Made by a program: the position numbers and the translations under genes
DNA from: an uncultured Bacteroidota bacterium
Lineage (GTDB): Bacteria; Bacteroidota; Bacteroidia; Chitinophagales; Chitinophagaceae
Direction: 5' to 3'
Assembly (NCBI GenBank): GCA_903906615.1
Contig: CAIVKT010000373.1
Span: 1 to 12,438, forward strand
DNA: 12,438 nt
Shown: one piece after another, positions 1 to 7,507 of the stretch
How the letters are laid out: each line of letters begins with the position of its first letter
Numbering within the stretch: the stretch's first letter is position 1
Notes under the pieces: model-generated
The model's input: only the letters and a program-made list of their open reading frames with translations
Told to the model about the DNA's origin: nothing
Databases searched by the model: none

Positions 1-1
1 A

Positions 2-454
2 AAACACCCCACGGACTCAACTATCTACGATACATCTTCTATATCCTCCTGCATCTATCCTCAGCAGGTAGAATTTTTCGAGATCAAAGAAGACTGGCTC
101 TTCGACCGCAACCAGGGACTGATGCTGGTACATATCAATGCCATAGCACCCGCTGCCTATGTGCATGGCGAAAAAAAGCCCCTCTTCTGGCTGCACTATC
201 CCGAGATCCGCAAATACATAGACTCATTTGAAGTATTCAACGGCAACAAGAAGCTAAACCTCAGTTGGGACGAATATTTCGAATCGCGCCAATTCAGCTC
301 CAGGATCACCTATGTGCAAGGCGGGATGGCACAGGAAAATGAGCCAAAGCACAGCAAGCACAAAAAAAGGAAAAAGGATAGTGACGATGATGTCAAGGCC
401 GATGATATTAAGGGCGCCGATAGCACCAAGGAACACGATATGTGGGTCTATTAA
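2..454 (+). CDS. gldN: Gliding motility / type IX secretion protein GldN (3' part)
   Basis: The reading frame is open from base 2 to the TAA at 452-454, giving 150 C-terminal residues; the start lies outside the window. Family-typical segments are visible: EIKEDWLFDRNQ (fragment residues 27-38), the INAIAP stretch (45-50), KPLFWLHYPEIR (59-70) and the FSSRI segment near 98-102, which match the C-terminal GldN/PorN core (KPLFW-YPE and FSS-I signatures). In the T9SS, GldN is a periplasmic partner of the GldK lipoprotein ring and of GldL/GldM, needed for secretion and, in gliding species, for motility. The gene is normally last in gldKLMN, so gldM is expected just upstream. Odd point: after the core comes a hydrophilic tail of about 40 residues (111-150), first Lys/His-rich and then Asp-rich. 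The next gene is 122 bp away, behind a palindrome. Confidence 0.88.
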   Translation, partial: KHPTDSTIYDTSSISSCIYPQQVEFFEIKEDWLFDRNQGLMLVHINAIAPAAYVHGEKKPLFWLHYPEIRKYIDSFEVFNGNKKLNLSWDEYFESRQFSSRITYVQGGMAQENEPKHSKHKKRKKDSDDDVKADDIKGADSTKEHDMWVY

Positions 455-524
455 TTTTTCATCTCAGGCAACCTTTCCCCATAAAAGCGCATATATAGTG
501 GTGTAGTCAAAGAACGGAACACAC

Positions 525-556
525 TTTAAGTCCCGATAGCTATCGGGATAACTTTT
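525..556 (+). promoter_or_regulatory. Possible promoter of the sigma-factor operon
   Basis: TTTA (525-528), a 20-bp spacer and TAACTTTT (549-556) resemble the Bacteroidota promoter TTTG-N19-21-TAnnTTTG, with one mismatch in each box. A start point near 560-563 would leave a leader of about 15 nt before the GTG at 577. The 18-bp palindrome at 531-548 fills the spacer. This is a pattern match only; transcription could also read through from gldN. Confidence 0.35.
531..548. repeat. Perfect 18-bp palindrome TCCCGATAGCTATCGGGA
   Basis: The two 9-bp halves (531-539 and 540-548) are exact reverse complements with no spacer. From memory, this CCCGATAG/CTATCGGG palindrome recurs between genes in many Bacteroidota genomes, often near gene ends. 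It could act as a weak terminator for gldN, since TAACTTTT follows although there is no clean T run. It could also be a dispersed repeat or an operator. Only one copy lies in this window. Confidence 0.75.
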
Positions 557-576
557 GACTTTTGCCTTAAAAAAAC

Positions 577-1107
577 GTGACCGAGCAAAAAGCCATAGAC
601 GGATGCAAAAGGGAAGACCGCATCTCCCAGAAGTACTTATTCGATACTTATTCGGATGGTATGCTGATGGTGTGCCTGCGCTACGTAAAAAGCCTGCCCG
701 ATGCAGAAGAGCTGATGCTCAATGGCTTCTACAGCTTCTTTAAAAGCATAGATAAGTTCAATGCAGCGCAAGGTAGCATCGGCGGCTGGCTGAAGAAGAT
801 AATGGTAAACGAATGCCTCATGCACCTCCGTAAAAAGGGCGGACTAAAAATAGTGGACGAAGGCCATGCCACAGAGGTTAGTAGCGATGATGGCCTGCTC
901 GCCCGCATGAACGCCCAAAGCCTCTTTAAGCTCATCATGGAGCTGCCCGCCGGATACCGCACCGTATTCAACATGTATGCCGTGGAGGGGTATAGCCACA
1001 AAGAGATAGCGGATGCGCTGGGCATTGCGGAAGGTACCTCAAAGTCGCAATTGAATAAGGCGAGAACAATGTTGCAAAAAGTGATCAAAGAAAACAGTTT
1101 GTTATGA
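577..1107 (+). CDS. ECF-type RNA polymerase sigma factor (sigma-70 family)
   Basis: This 176-residue protein has the usual ECF length and layout. Region 2 spans about residues 19-86 (YLFDTYSDGML, the DAEELMLNGF segment, then GGWLKKIMVNECLMHLRKK). A short linker leads to region 4 at about 114-168, with a helix-turn-helix EGYSHKEIADALGIAEGTSK and SQLNKAR following. It would direct RNA polymerase to a small set of promoters. The GTG at 577 is the only plausible start: the frame is closed by TAA at 568-570, and the next in-frame Met falls inside region 2. A leader with AAAAAAC before GTG is typical of this phylum. The stop overlaps the start of the next gene (ATGA at 1104-1107), so the two are probably translationally coupled. 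Its target promoters cannot be read from the sequence. Confidence 0.9.
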   Translation: MTEQKAIDGCKREDRISQKYLFDTYSDGMLMVCLRYVKSLPDAEELMLNGFYSFFKSIDKFNAAQGSIGGWLKKIMVNECLMHLRKKGGLKIVDEGHATEVSSDDGLLARMNAQSLFKLIMELPAGYRTVFNMYAVEGYSHKEIADALGIAEGTSKSQLNKARTMLQKVIKENSLL

Positions 1108-1895
1108 AAAGCAAAGGTGGAGATAAGATGATCAGTGAAAAGCTGGATGGGCTGGATACCCTCAGCGGGGGCATAGTGTTTGGCAAGGAGGAGGCATGGG
1201 ATAAACTACAGGCACGCCTCGAAAAGAAGCCTGCGCGCATCATACCCCTGCGTACATGGCTGGCCGCCGCGGCAGTGTTGCTGCTGATGATGGGGACTGT
1301 AGGCTTCTATTTCTACCCTGCAAAACAAGTAGCGCAAACAGAAGTGAAGAAACAACTAACACTTCCCGTACCAGCACTTCCCGCACCTACATATACTACC
1401 ACCGCACCAACCACTAATACCCTAAACAATACTCCGGAAAAGCTAACGACTGCCACTACCCGTAACGAAAGCCGCCACATAGCATCTGAGCTGCCTATAA
1501 TAAATGACGAACATCTCCCCACTATCGGTGTCGTACCCCCTATGCCACCTGTGATCGACAACCGGGAAGATAAAAGAATTACCAACCACGAAGAGATACA
1601 AACACTACCCGTAGTCGCTCAAATGAAGGTGCTACACATCAACCAACTTGGCGATGCAGAGCAGCAAACAGAACCCGCACCTGTCTACAATCCTGTAGTA
1701 TTGAACAACAACATAGTAAACCTCAACGACCTCACAGACGAAGACAACAACAACAACCGTTTGTTACAAAACGTAGCTACCCACCACGAAGCATTTGCGG
1801 TCAACTTCTCTTTCATGAGTACACGGCAGCAGGAAGGCGCCTACGAAGCCAACAACGAAACCACACACAATCATCTAAAACTAAAGCTCAACTAA
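1104..1895 (+). CDS. Single-pass membrane protein, probable anti-sigma factor
   Basis: The 263-residue protein has about 48 cytoplasmic residues, including FGKEEAWDKLQARLEKKPAR (27-45 region), one membrane helix at about 51-71 (WLAAAAVLLLMMGTVGFYFY), and roughly 190 periplasmic residues rich in Thr, Pro and Asn with no recognisable fold. A short N-terminal segment followed by one TM, encoded directly after an ECF sigma gene, is the usual Bacteroidota anti-sigma arrangement, so it probably holds the sigma factor at the inner membrane. No His-Cys zinc motif of the ZAS type is visible, so the role rests on context and topology. The start at 1104 overlaps the sigma stop. A second ATG at 1128, preceded by GGTGGAGATAAG, is a reasonable alternative that would shorten the protein by 8 residues. 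The gene ends 1 nt before the next start. Confidence 0.7.
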   Translation: MKSKGGDKMISEKLDGLDTLSGGIVFGKEEAWDKLQARLEKKPARIIPLRTWLAAAAVLLLMMGTVGFYFYPAKQVAQTEVKKQLTLPVPALPAPTYTTTAPTTNTLNNTPEKLTTATTRNESRHIASELPIINDEHLPTIGVVPPMPPVIDNREDKRITNHEEIQTLPVVAQMKVLHINQLGDAEQQTEPAPVYNPVVLNNNIVNLNDLTDEDNNNNRLLQNVATHHEAFAVNFSFMSTRQQEGAYEANNETTHNHLKLKLN

Positions 1896-1896
1896 A

Positions 1897-3195
1897 ATGA
1901 ACAAACTACTGTTAGGTACAGCGCTTATCCTTATGAGCGTACAGGGGAAGCTATTTGCCCAGGATAACAATGATACTTATTACATCAATCAGGATCACCC
2001 CACGCCCTTCTTCGAGAAGCTGGACAAAATGAGCAAGACCGATAAGACTTTCAGCGACATTACTAACGAGGTGCGCATCCGCGACTATGTGTACCTCAAA
2101 GAGGGCAAAATGATACTGGAGCTGGACAAAGGCACAGACTATCAATTCCTTAATAACCTCAATCCCATGCTCCGCCAATTCAGGAAAGACATAGCGTTCT
2201 ACAAAGACTCCCTTGGCGACAACACCGGCGGTGTAAAGATAGACTACGTAGTAGATGCCGGCCACAACTACAGGCAGGTACGATTTAAAAAACACAACCC
2301 CAATGGCAACAGCTTTGTGATCAAAGACAACGAAGTATCTAAACTAAAAATGGAGGACGATACCGTGCGCATATTACTGCATGTAAAAGAACCTGAGGTA
2401 ACTACGGTAGTAAGAATGGGAGCAGCTAAAAGGAAAAAGTACAAAGGGCAAATACTGGAGCCGGGCAGAACAATATCTTCCCTCGGCGACAGCACCAAAA
2501 AGATGCTGCTAAAATACAGCACGCAAAAAACACTTATACTCACCTTTTGCCTCGATAACTATACCGACATAGACAAGATCATCGCAGATAGCGTGGCCGT
2601 CAGCCATACCATAGACACGCTGGCCACGGTAGCGCAGCACGTTAAGTCGCCCATATATACCATAGGCTATGCCCCCGGCAAAACAAAGGATGTGCGCTAC
2701 ACTTATTGGAAATACCGCAAGGTCAATTTCCAGTCGAATGAGAAAGACCTGGCCAAAAGCGGCGACCAGCTGGTGATTGATGGCGGAGTGGGTGTAGGGC
2801 TGGTGAAAAATACCCTGGCACCAATGGGTGATATAGGTATAGAAATAAGCAAGCACTGGCGCGGATTACCTACAAGTGGCAATAGTTTCCTTCGCCTCTC
2901 CACCACGCCCTACTTCTTCTTTGATAAAGACGCTAAAAACAATACCGTGGTCAACGACAACTGGTTTGTGAACCTTGAATTTGGCTACTATAATGCTAAA
3001 GGCAAAAACCGGTTCTCAATGGGTGCAGGCTACTTATATGCGGAGCGGGGCAATGTCTTTCAAAAGCAAACATACAAGGCATTTGTAAACATGCAATTGG
3101 GTAAGATCACCGTATCGCCAGAATTCATTTGTAACGATAACTTCAAGCAGATATACCCCGGCATTACATTGAAATTCATCAACCTTGGTAACTAA
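1897..3195 (+). CDS. Exported protein with probable C-terminal beta-barrel, unknown function
   Basis: I do not recognise the family of this 432-residue protein. Residues 1-21 form a clean signal peptide ending LFA-Q. Residues 22 to about 285 are polar and mixed, including a basic patch RMGAAKRKKYKGQ. From about residue 290 the sequence alternates short aromatic/hydrophobic strands with turns (DGGVGVGLVKN, GDIGIEISKHW, FLRLSTTPYFFF, WFVNLEFGYYN, RFSMGAGYLYAE, AFVNMQLGKITVSPEF, then a final PGITLKFINLGN). That pattern suggests an outer-membrane barrel of roughly eight strands, though it lacks the usual terminal aromatic residue. It starts 1 nt after the anti-sigma stop, so it is the third gene of the operon and may be the output or sensor side of the sigma system. 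A terminator follows 21 nt after the stop. Confidence 0.8.
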   Translation: MNKLLLGTALILMSVQGKLFAQDNNDTYYINQDHPTPFFEKLDKMSKTDKTFSDITNEVRIRDYVYLKEGKMILELDKGTDYQFLNNLNPMLRQFRKDIAFYKDSLGDNTGGVKIDYVVDAGHNYRQVRFKKHNPNGNSFVIKDNEVSKLKMEDDTVRILLHVKEPEVTTVVRMGAAKRKKYKGQILEPGRTISSLGDSTKKMLLKYSTQKTLILTFCLDNYTDIDKIIADSVAVSHTIDTLATVAQHVKSPIYTIGYAPGKTKDVRYTYWKYRKVNFQSNEKDLAKSGDQLVIDGGVGVGLVKNTLAPMGDIGIEISKHWRGLPTSGNSFLRLSTTPYFFFDKDAKNNTVVNDNWFVNLEFGYYNAKGKNRFSMGAGYLYAERGNVFQKQTYKAFVNMQLGKITVSPEFICNDNFKQIYPGITLKFINLGN

Positions 3196-3216
3196 TAACA
3201 ATCTTACTAAGATAAC

Positions 3217-3250
3217 AGAACCCGCACTTTTACCGGTGCGGGTTCTTTAT
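3217..3250 (+). terminator. Rho-independent terminator of the sigma-factor operon
   Basis: AGAACCCGCAC (3217-3227) pairs perfectly with GTGCGGGTTCT (3236-3246) across an 8-nt loop, and TTTAT follows. It lies between the ends of two convergent genes. The minus-strand side lacks a good T run, so it mainly serves the plus-strand operon, though the stem could also slow transcription from the other side. Confidence 0.85.
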
Positions 3251-3268
3251 GTTATGTACTGCTGAGTA

Positions 3269-5320
3269 TTACTTACTCGCCACAGCCTTGCCCTTACTCT
3301 TCGTTTCCTTAGCTGTTGCTCCGCTGCCTTTCTTTTCCAGCAGCAGGGTTACTTTATTGAAGTCGGCTGCGGTGTTCACTACTTTGCGGTAGCGCTCATA
3401 GTCCTGTGCCGGGAAGTGTATCTGCGACCACGTTTCGCTAATGGTCACGATCAGCTTATCGCCGGTCACCTTATCTGCCTTGTAAGCATAGTCAGAGTGG
3501 AAGCTGATGGTGGGCTTCATATTGCCATCCACATATTCCGAGTGCATCTTCACCGCATCCGGGTTAGTGATCTTGTACCCCTTGGGTATGTTGATGGTTA
3601 TGGTGCGGTTTTGCGTGTGCGGGTAGTCCAGGTCTACGGGCAGCTTGCGGTCTTTATCGCTATACAGTTCTTTCTGTGTGCCTATCAGCTCGCCCACTTT
3701 CAGCAGGTACTTAGGGCCTGCTTTCTGTACCAGGTCGTTAGTGTTTACGGTAGCGGTTATCTCCAGCGGTTTGTTGCCGTAGGCGCTTTCCATGCTCTCA
3801 TTGCTTATGGTGTAGTTGAGGATGTTGTCCTTGGTGTCGGCAATGTTCACCACATCTTTCACTATGTCTTTTTCTTTGCTTTTTACAGTAGTCAGCAGCT
3901 CCCTGCGCAGGCCGGTAGCCATGTAGCCACTGTAGGCGTAGGAAATATCCACCTTAGCGGCCATGTCCTCGTCCAGCGTCACAGCGGCAGCTATGTTGCC
4001 TTGTGTTTGGCCTGCGGCAAGCGGTGTTATGGTATGCACTTCGTACATAGGGCCGGTAACTGGGCCCTTAGGCGGTATAGCCGAGAATACGCCCTTGTTA
4101 GACAGGTAAATATCCGGTACTACAGGGTAGCGGTAATACACATTTGTAGGCGCAAGGAATTTACCTGTGCCCGGGAAGTAAAACAGGTCGTGCTCCATAT
4201 CGCCCCAGTTGGTAAACTCGCTGTCGAAGCGGGTCTCGTGGCGGTTGCCCGTCATGCCCAGCTCGTGCTTTACACCGGCCTGTGTGAAGCAGGCTGCAAA
4301 TAATTTGATGTAGCCCGACGATGTGGCTGCTTTGTTGGTAATGATGCTGTCCAGGTTTTCGGCATCCTCCCTGTCCATATCGTCATACAATACTATGCCG
4401 CTCTTTATGCCGTTCTCTATCTTGCGTATGTTGTCTGTTTCACTGCCATTGGCCTGCACGCCCAGCTCGGTCAGGTAGTTATTTACCGCGGTTCTTTCTT
4501 TATCTTTGATCGTGTAATACTCATCATGCAGCCTGCGGGCAAAGTCATTCCACGTATAAGCGCCTGTTTTGTCAAAGTCGTTCTGGTCTATAAAATGGTC
4601 TATGCGGTAGGCTGCGCGCATACAATGCACATCATAAAAGCTGTTCGGCTCGCTGTGCAGTGCAGGTATATCATTCATAGATACCGATATGTGCCTGCGG
4701 TTGTTCATCAGCGTATCGCGCCCGTCAGGGAAGCCATTGTAGCCTTTCTCGGCAAACACCAGCTCCTTGGGGTACGTCATTTCAAAAGAGGCTTCGGCCA
4801 CCGGCACCTGGAACTGGAAATCCACACTACCAAAGAACGACAGCGGGCGAATCTCCTTCACCAGCAGCTCTATCTCGGCATTCTTCTCCACGGCTTCCAT
4901 CGCAAACACGATCTCGTTGCCGCCATATTCATTGCGCGTCACCTTGATCATTTCCTTGGGTATATCGTGCACCTTGCCGTTGGGCAGTATGGTGCGCGCT
5001 TTGATCAGCGGCACGCGGGTGTTGCTGCTCACCGGTATAGATATTTTATTGAACCACTCTATGCCTTTCTCGTCCAGCACCTTTACTGTACGGTGCAGGG
5101 TATAGTACACATTGATGCCCTTGCCTTCAAACTGGTAGTTGAGGTCCACATCCTGCCGCAGGATGATGGCCGGTTCATTGGCATATTGCGGCGGCACGGG
5201 ATGCACCACAGGCGCATCGGCCCACTCTTCTTTCACTTTCTTTATGTGCGATAGCTTTGTTTGCGCGAAGGCGCTGCCTGCGGCGGCACAAAGACACAGT
5301 AATGCGGAAATTCTTTTCAT
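3269..5320 (-). CDS. Exported DUF3857 / transglutaminase-fold protein with degenerate active site
   Basis: The protein has 683 residues with signal peptide 1-19 (AFA-Q). A DUF3857-like beta domain covers about 55-220, a transglutaminase-like core about 255-395, and a further beta-rich region extends to a Lys/Ser/Ala tail (663-683). Aligned without gaps to the neighbouring 656-residue paralogue, the catalytic Cys of its GDCKD motif corresponds to Ser334 here (AATSSGYIKLF, 331-341). The His is kept at 377 (MEHDLF), and the Asp of the DGT/DPT motif is Ala390 (FLAPT). Two of three triad residues are therefore gone, and cysteine-dependent transglutaminase or protease activity is not expected; a binding or scaffold role is more likely. 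It lies 25 nt downstream of the paralogue on the same strand and is surely co-transcribed. The natural substrate of this envelope family is unknown to me. Confidence 0.85.
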   Translation of the reverse strand: MKRISALLCLCAAAGSAFAQTKLSHIKKVKEEWADAPVVHPVPPQYANEPAIILRQDVDLNYQFEGKGINVYYTLHRTVKVLDEKGIEWFNKISIPVSSNTRVPLIKARTILPNGKVHDIPKEMIKVTRNEYGGNEIVFAMEAVEKNAEIELLVKEIRPLSFFGSVDFQFQVPVAEASFEMTYPKELVFAEKGYNGFPDGRDTLMNNRRHISVSMNDIPALHSEPNSFYDVHCMRAAYRIDHFIDQNDFDKTGAYTWNDFARRLHDEYYTIKDKERTAVNNYLTELGVQANGSETDNIRKIENGIKSGIVLYDDMDREDAENLDSIITNKAATSSGYIKLFAACFTQAGVKHELGMTGNRHETRFDSEFTNWGDMEHDLFYFPGTGKFLAPTNVYYRYPVVPDIYLSNKGVFSAIPPKGPVTGPMYEVHTITPLAAGQTQGNIAAAVTLDEDMAAKVDISYAYSGYMATGLRRELLTTVKSKEKDIVKDVVNIADTKDNILNYTISNESMESAYGNKPLEITATVNTNDLVQKAGPKYLLKVGELIGTQKELYSDKDRKLPVDLDYPHTQNRTITINIPKGYKITNPDAVKMHSEYVDGNMKPTISFHSDYAYKADKVTGDKLIVTISETWSQIHFPAQDYERYRKVVNTAADFNKVTLLLEKKGSGATAKETKSKGKAVASK

Positions 5321-5321
5321 G

Positions 5322-5349
5322 TTCGCTCTTATTAATTCGCTCTTATTAG
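5322..5349. repeat. 14-bp tandem duplication between the two DUF3857 genes
   Basis: TTCGCTCTTATTAA (5322-5335) is followed directly by TTCGCTCTTATTAG (5336-5349), a match of 13 in 14. Read on the minus strand it covers the TAA stop of the upstream gene (5346-5348) and reaches to 1 nt from the ATG of the downstream gene. The copy next to that ATG carries AAGAGCGAAC, which may help initiation. It looks like a slippage duplication that set the spacing of the two genes. Confidence 0.8.
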
Positions 5350-7316
5350 TTTATTGCAGTAAGCAGTACTGATTCTTTGTATTGGTCTTTAAGCTCGGCC
5401 ACCATCTTGTTGTTTTCGGCAAATTGCTGTGGGGTTACCGCCAGCGTGTTCACATGGTATTCTTTCACCAGCGTTATCTTGCGGTTCTTGTTATCCACCT
5501 TGTAGGCTATGTTGTAGCCCCACAGGCCGTTCACATTGGCCTTGGCTGCCGGTGGCACATGCGCCACCTTGTAGCCCTTGGGTATATCCAGCACCACCAC
5601 CTCGCGTATGTTCTGCTTGTAGTCGTTGAAGGAGGCTACCTTGCGGTCGGCAGTGTTGATGTGCTTATCATCAAAGGTGTGCTTCAGGTTCATGTTCACA
5701 AAGCACTGCTTGCCCACATGCTGCACATAATCATCCAGCGTAAAGTCGGACGTGATCGTAGCGTCCTTATTGCCTGTTTCCTTAGCCTGCACATCATACT
5801 TCGTTTGCACATACTTGTTCGATCCCCTTTCTGTTATCGCCTTTATGGCCTTTTCGCGGTCCTTGTCTTTCTGGTACATCATATGCACGCCCAGGTCCCA
5901 CGCTTCGTAGCCTTTGTAGCTCTGCTGCACCGTGCCGGTAAGCTTGGTGTCTTCCAGCTTCATAGCTGTGCTGTCGTAGGTGGTATTCTCATCGGCAGGC
6001 GTTTCGGGTATGGTCACTATTTTGTAGTCCTTCTCGCCTATGGCTATCATAGCTTCCTTGCCCTGTATGCCGTCGGGGTTGTGGCCAAAGGGTATCAGCG
6101 GGTGTGTGCCGTCCATAAATATCCAGTTGCCATCTATCTTCACTGCGCATATCATATGGTTGGCCACTATAGGCAGCGGTGTTTCTTCGTAGGTATAGGC
6201 GCGCTCGCGTGTGCCTATCCAGGTGTGGTAAGCCTCCAGGCCCGCCTTGTGGCACATAGCCACCAGTATGTTGCTCATGTCTTTGCAGTCGCCATACTTG
6301 CGCTTCAGCACCACCGATGCCTCGCGGGGCACAAAGCCCTCCAGCCCTTGCTCAAAGGCTATGTAATGCATATTCTGCTGCACCCATTGGTATATATGCT
6401 CCGCCTTTTGCTTTTGTGTCACATCGCCCTTGGTCACATCGGCCACTATCTTGTCCAGCGTGGTATCGTCCTGCATATTCAGGTTGCGCACATGCTTGTA
6501 CATGTATTTATACAGGTCGTCAGTATTGGCTATCAGTGTCACCGGCTTCTTCGCATTGGGCAGCGTGTAAGAAGTGATGTACGGTATCACATGCGGAAAA
6601 TAGTACCATACCGATGGCACATTACTGAACTCCTTGTACGCAGGCACATTCACAGCCGTGAAGCGGTAAATGACCGTATTGCTTTTTTCTTCCACCGTGC
6701 GCCTGATCATCGTAGTGTCCACACCCTTTACTACAAAGGCCAGGTTCACATACTTCGGCGCTTCTACCTCGAAGCAGGCTTTGGCTACCGGTATGTTCTC
6801 CTCAAACGAGAAGATAGGCAGCAGGTTCAGGTCTGAATGTTCCAGGGTGTACTTTGTTTCGGTCACGGCATTCTTCACCAGCCCGCTGTAAGACACCACC
6901 GCGTAGCGGCTGTCGTCATAGAATACATTGTCCTTATCGGGGTTCACATCGGCAAAGTTGTAGCACGGCACCTTGCGGTACGTGCCCTTGGCCCCCGGCA
7001 GCGATGCCGTGGCCTGCAGGTCTTCCAGCTCATTAAAGTCGCTATGGAAGAGATAGTCCACATTATATATGCCAGCGGCTACATCGCTGATGATCAGCTT
7101 CTGCTTATCCACATAGCTGGTAGCCACCAGCTTGCCATCCTCCATAGCTATTACTATCTTATGGGTATAGTTGGCCACCACGGCGTTCTCATTCTTATAG
7201 CGCACCGCCAGGCTGTCAAACCCCTCTGCCCGCGCCACCGTAGTGCCTGCAAGGGCTACTATCCCCAAAGCTGCCGCTTTATATAACCTTGTTATATAGT
7301 TCATGGAACTCCTCAT
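5346..7316 (-). CDS. Exported DUF3857 / transglutaminase-like protein with intact catalytic triad
   Basis: This 656-residue protein has a signal peptide ending ARA at about 30, a DUF3857-type beta domain at about 35-250, and a transglutaminase core at about 285-410. The triad is complete: Cys344 in YGDCKDMSNIL, His387 in VANHMICAV and Asp402 in IFMDGT. The AGLEAYHTWIGTRE strand between them is also typical. A C-terminal beta-rich region ends at VLLTAIN. The family is presumed to act on proteins or peptides outside the inner membrane; its exact reaction is not established. It is the first gene of a two-gene operon with the degenerate paralogue. The annotated start is at 7316. An internal ATG at 7304 (residue 5), preceded by GAGGAG seven to twelve bases upstream, gives a more standard signal peptide (MNYITRLYKAAALG) and may be the real start. 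Confidence 0.88.
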   Translation of the reverse strand: MRSSMNYITRLYKAAALGIVALAGTTVARAEGFDSLAVRYKNENAVVANYTHKIVIAMEDGKLVATSYVDKQKLIISDVAAGIYNVDYLFHSDFNELEDLQATASLPGAKGTYRKVPCYNFADVNPDKDNVFYDDSRYAVVSYSGLVKNAVTETKYTLEHSDLNLLPIFSFEENIPVAKACFEVEAPKYVNLAFVVKGVDTTMIRRTVEEKSNTVIYRFTAVNVPAYKEFSNVPSVWYYFPHVIPYITSYTLPNAKKPVTLIANTDDLYKYMYKHVRNLNMQDDTTLDKIVADVTKGDVTQKQKAEHIYQWVQQNMHYIAFEQGLEGFVPREASVVLKRKYGDCKDMSNILVAMCHKAGLEAYHTWIGTRERAYTYEETPLPIVANHMICAVKIDGNWIFMDGTHPLIPFGHNPDGIQGKEAMIAIGEKDYKIVTIPETPADENTTYDSTAMKLEDTKLTGTVQQSYKGYEAWDLGVHMMYQKDKDREKAIKAITERGSNKYVQTKYDVQAKETGNKDATITSDFTLDDYVQHVGKQCFVNMNLKHTFDDKHINTADRKVASFNDYKQNIREVVVLDIPKGYKVAHVPPAAKANVNGLWGYNIAYKVDNKNRKITLVKEYHVNTLAVTPQQFAENNKMVAELKDQYKESVLLTAIN

Positions 7317-7353
7317 TTCGTAAATATTAGTGCTTTATGTAATTGTATTGAAG

Positions 7354-7384
7354 TAAAGGTATAAAAATATGGGAGAAACCCAAA
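7354..7384 (-). promoter_or_regulatory. Promoter of the DUF3857 operon
   Basis: On the minus strand, TTTG (7384-7381), exactly 19 bp, then TACCTTTA (7361-7354) matches the Bacteroidota consensus TTTG-N19-21-TAnnTTTG at every fixed position except the last G. The predicted start near 7348 leaves a leader of about 30-45 nt to the ATG at 7316 or 7304. This is the best full promoter match in the window. Confidence 0.65.
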
Positions 7385-7447
7385 ACGTGCAGCGAAGCAT
7401 ACTTAGATGATAGTACAAATCTGACCCCAGGACAAATCTTTTCTTAT

Positions 7448-7480
7448 TTTGAGTGGTTAGTCTCGCATGTTGTATAAATA
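7448..7480 (+). promoter_or_regulatory. Possible promoter of the DUF5050-like lipoprotein gene
   Basis: TTTG (7448-7451), 21 bp, then TATAAATA (7473-7480) is a partial match to the Bacteroidota promoter; the second half of the -7 box is off consensus. Transcription would start near 7486, about 20 nt before the ATG at 7508. Confidence 0.35.
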
Positions 7481-7507
7481 GTCCATATATTGTAGAGCAA
7501 TAATCAA

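Noticed and set aside
312..506. Small frame of 64 codons in another frame over the GldN tail
   Set aside because: It overlaps a gene with family-level evidence and has no independent support.
3416..5254. Long plus-strand open frames (295 and 242 codons) opposite the degenerate DUF3857 gene
   Set aside because: Same mirror effect of codon bias. No signal, domain or initiation context, and the minus-strand gene has a signal peptide and operon structure.
5382..6836. A 484-codon open frame on the plus strand opposite the intact transglutaminase-like gene
   Set aside because: It is antisense to a gene with full domain evidence, its product is rich in His, Val, Tyr and Leu with no motif, and it is explained by the scarcity of TTA, CTA and TCA codons in the real gene.
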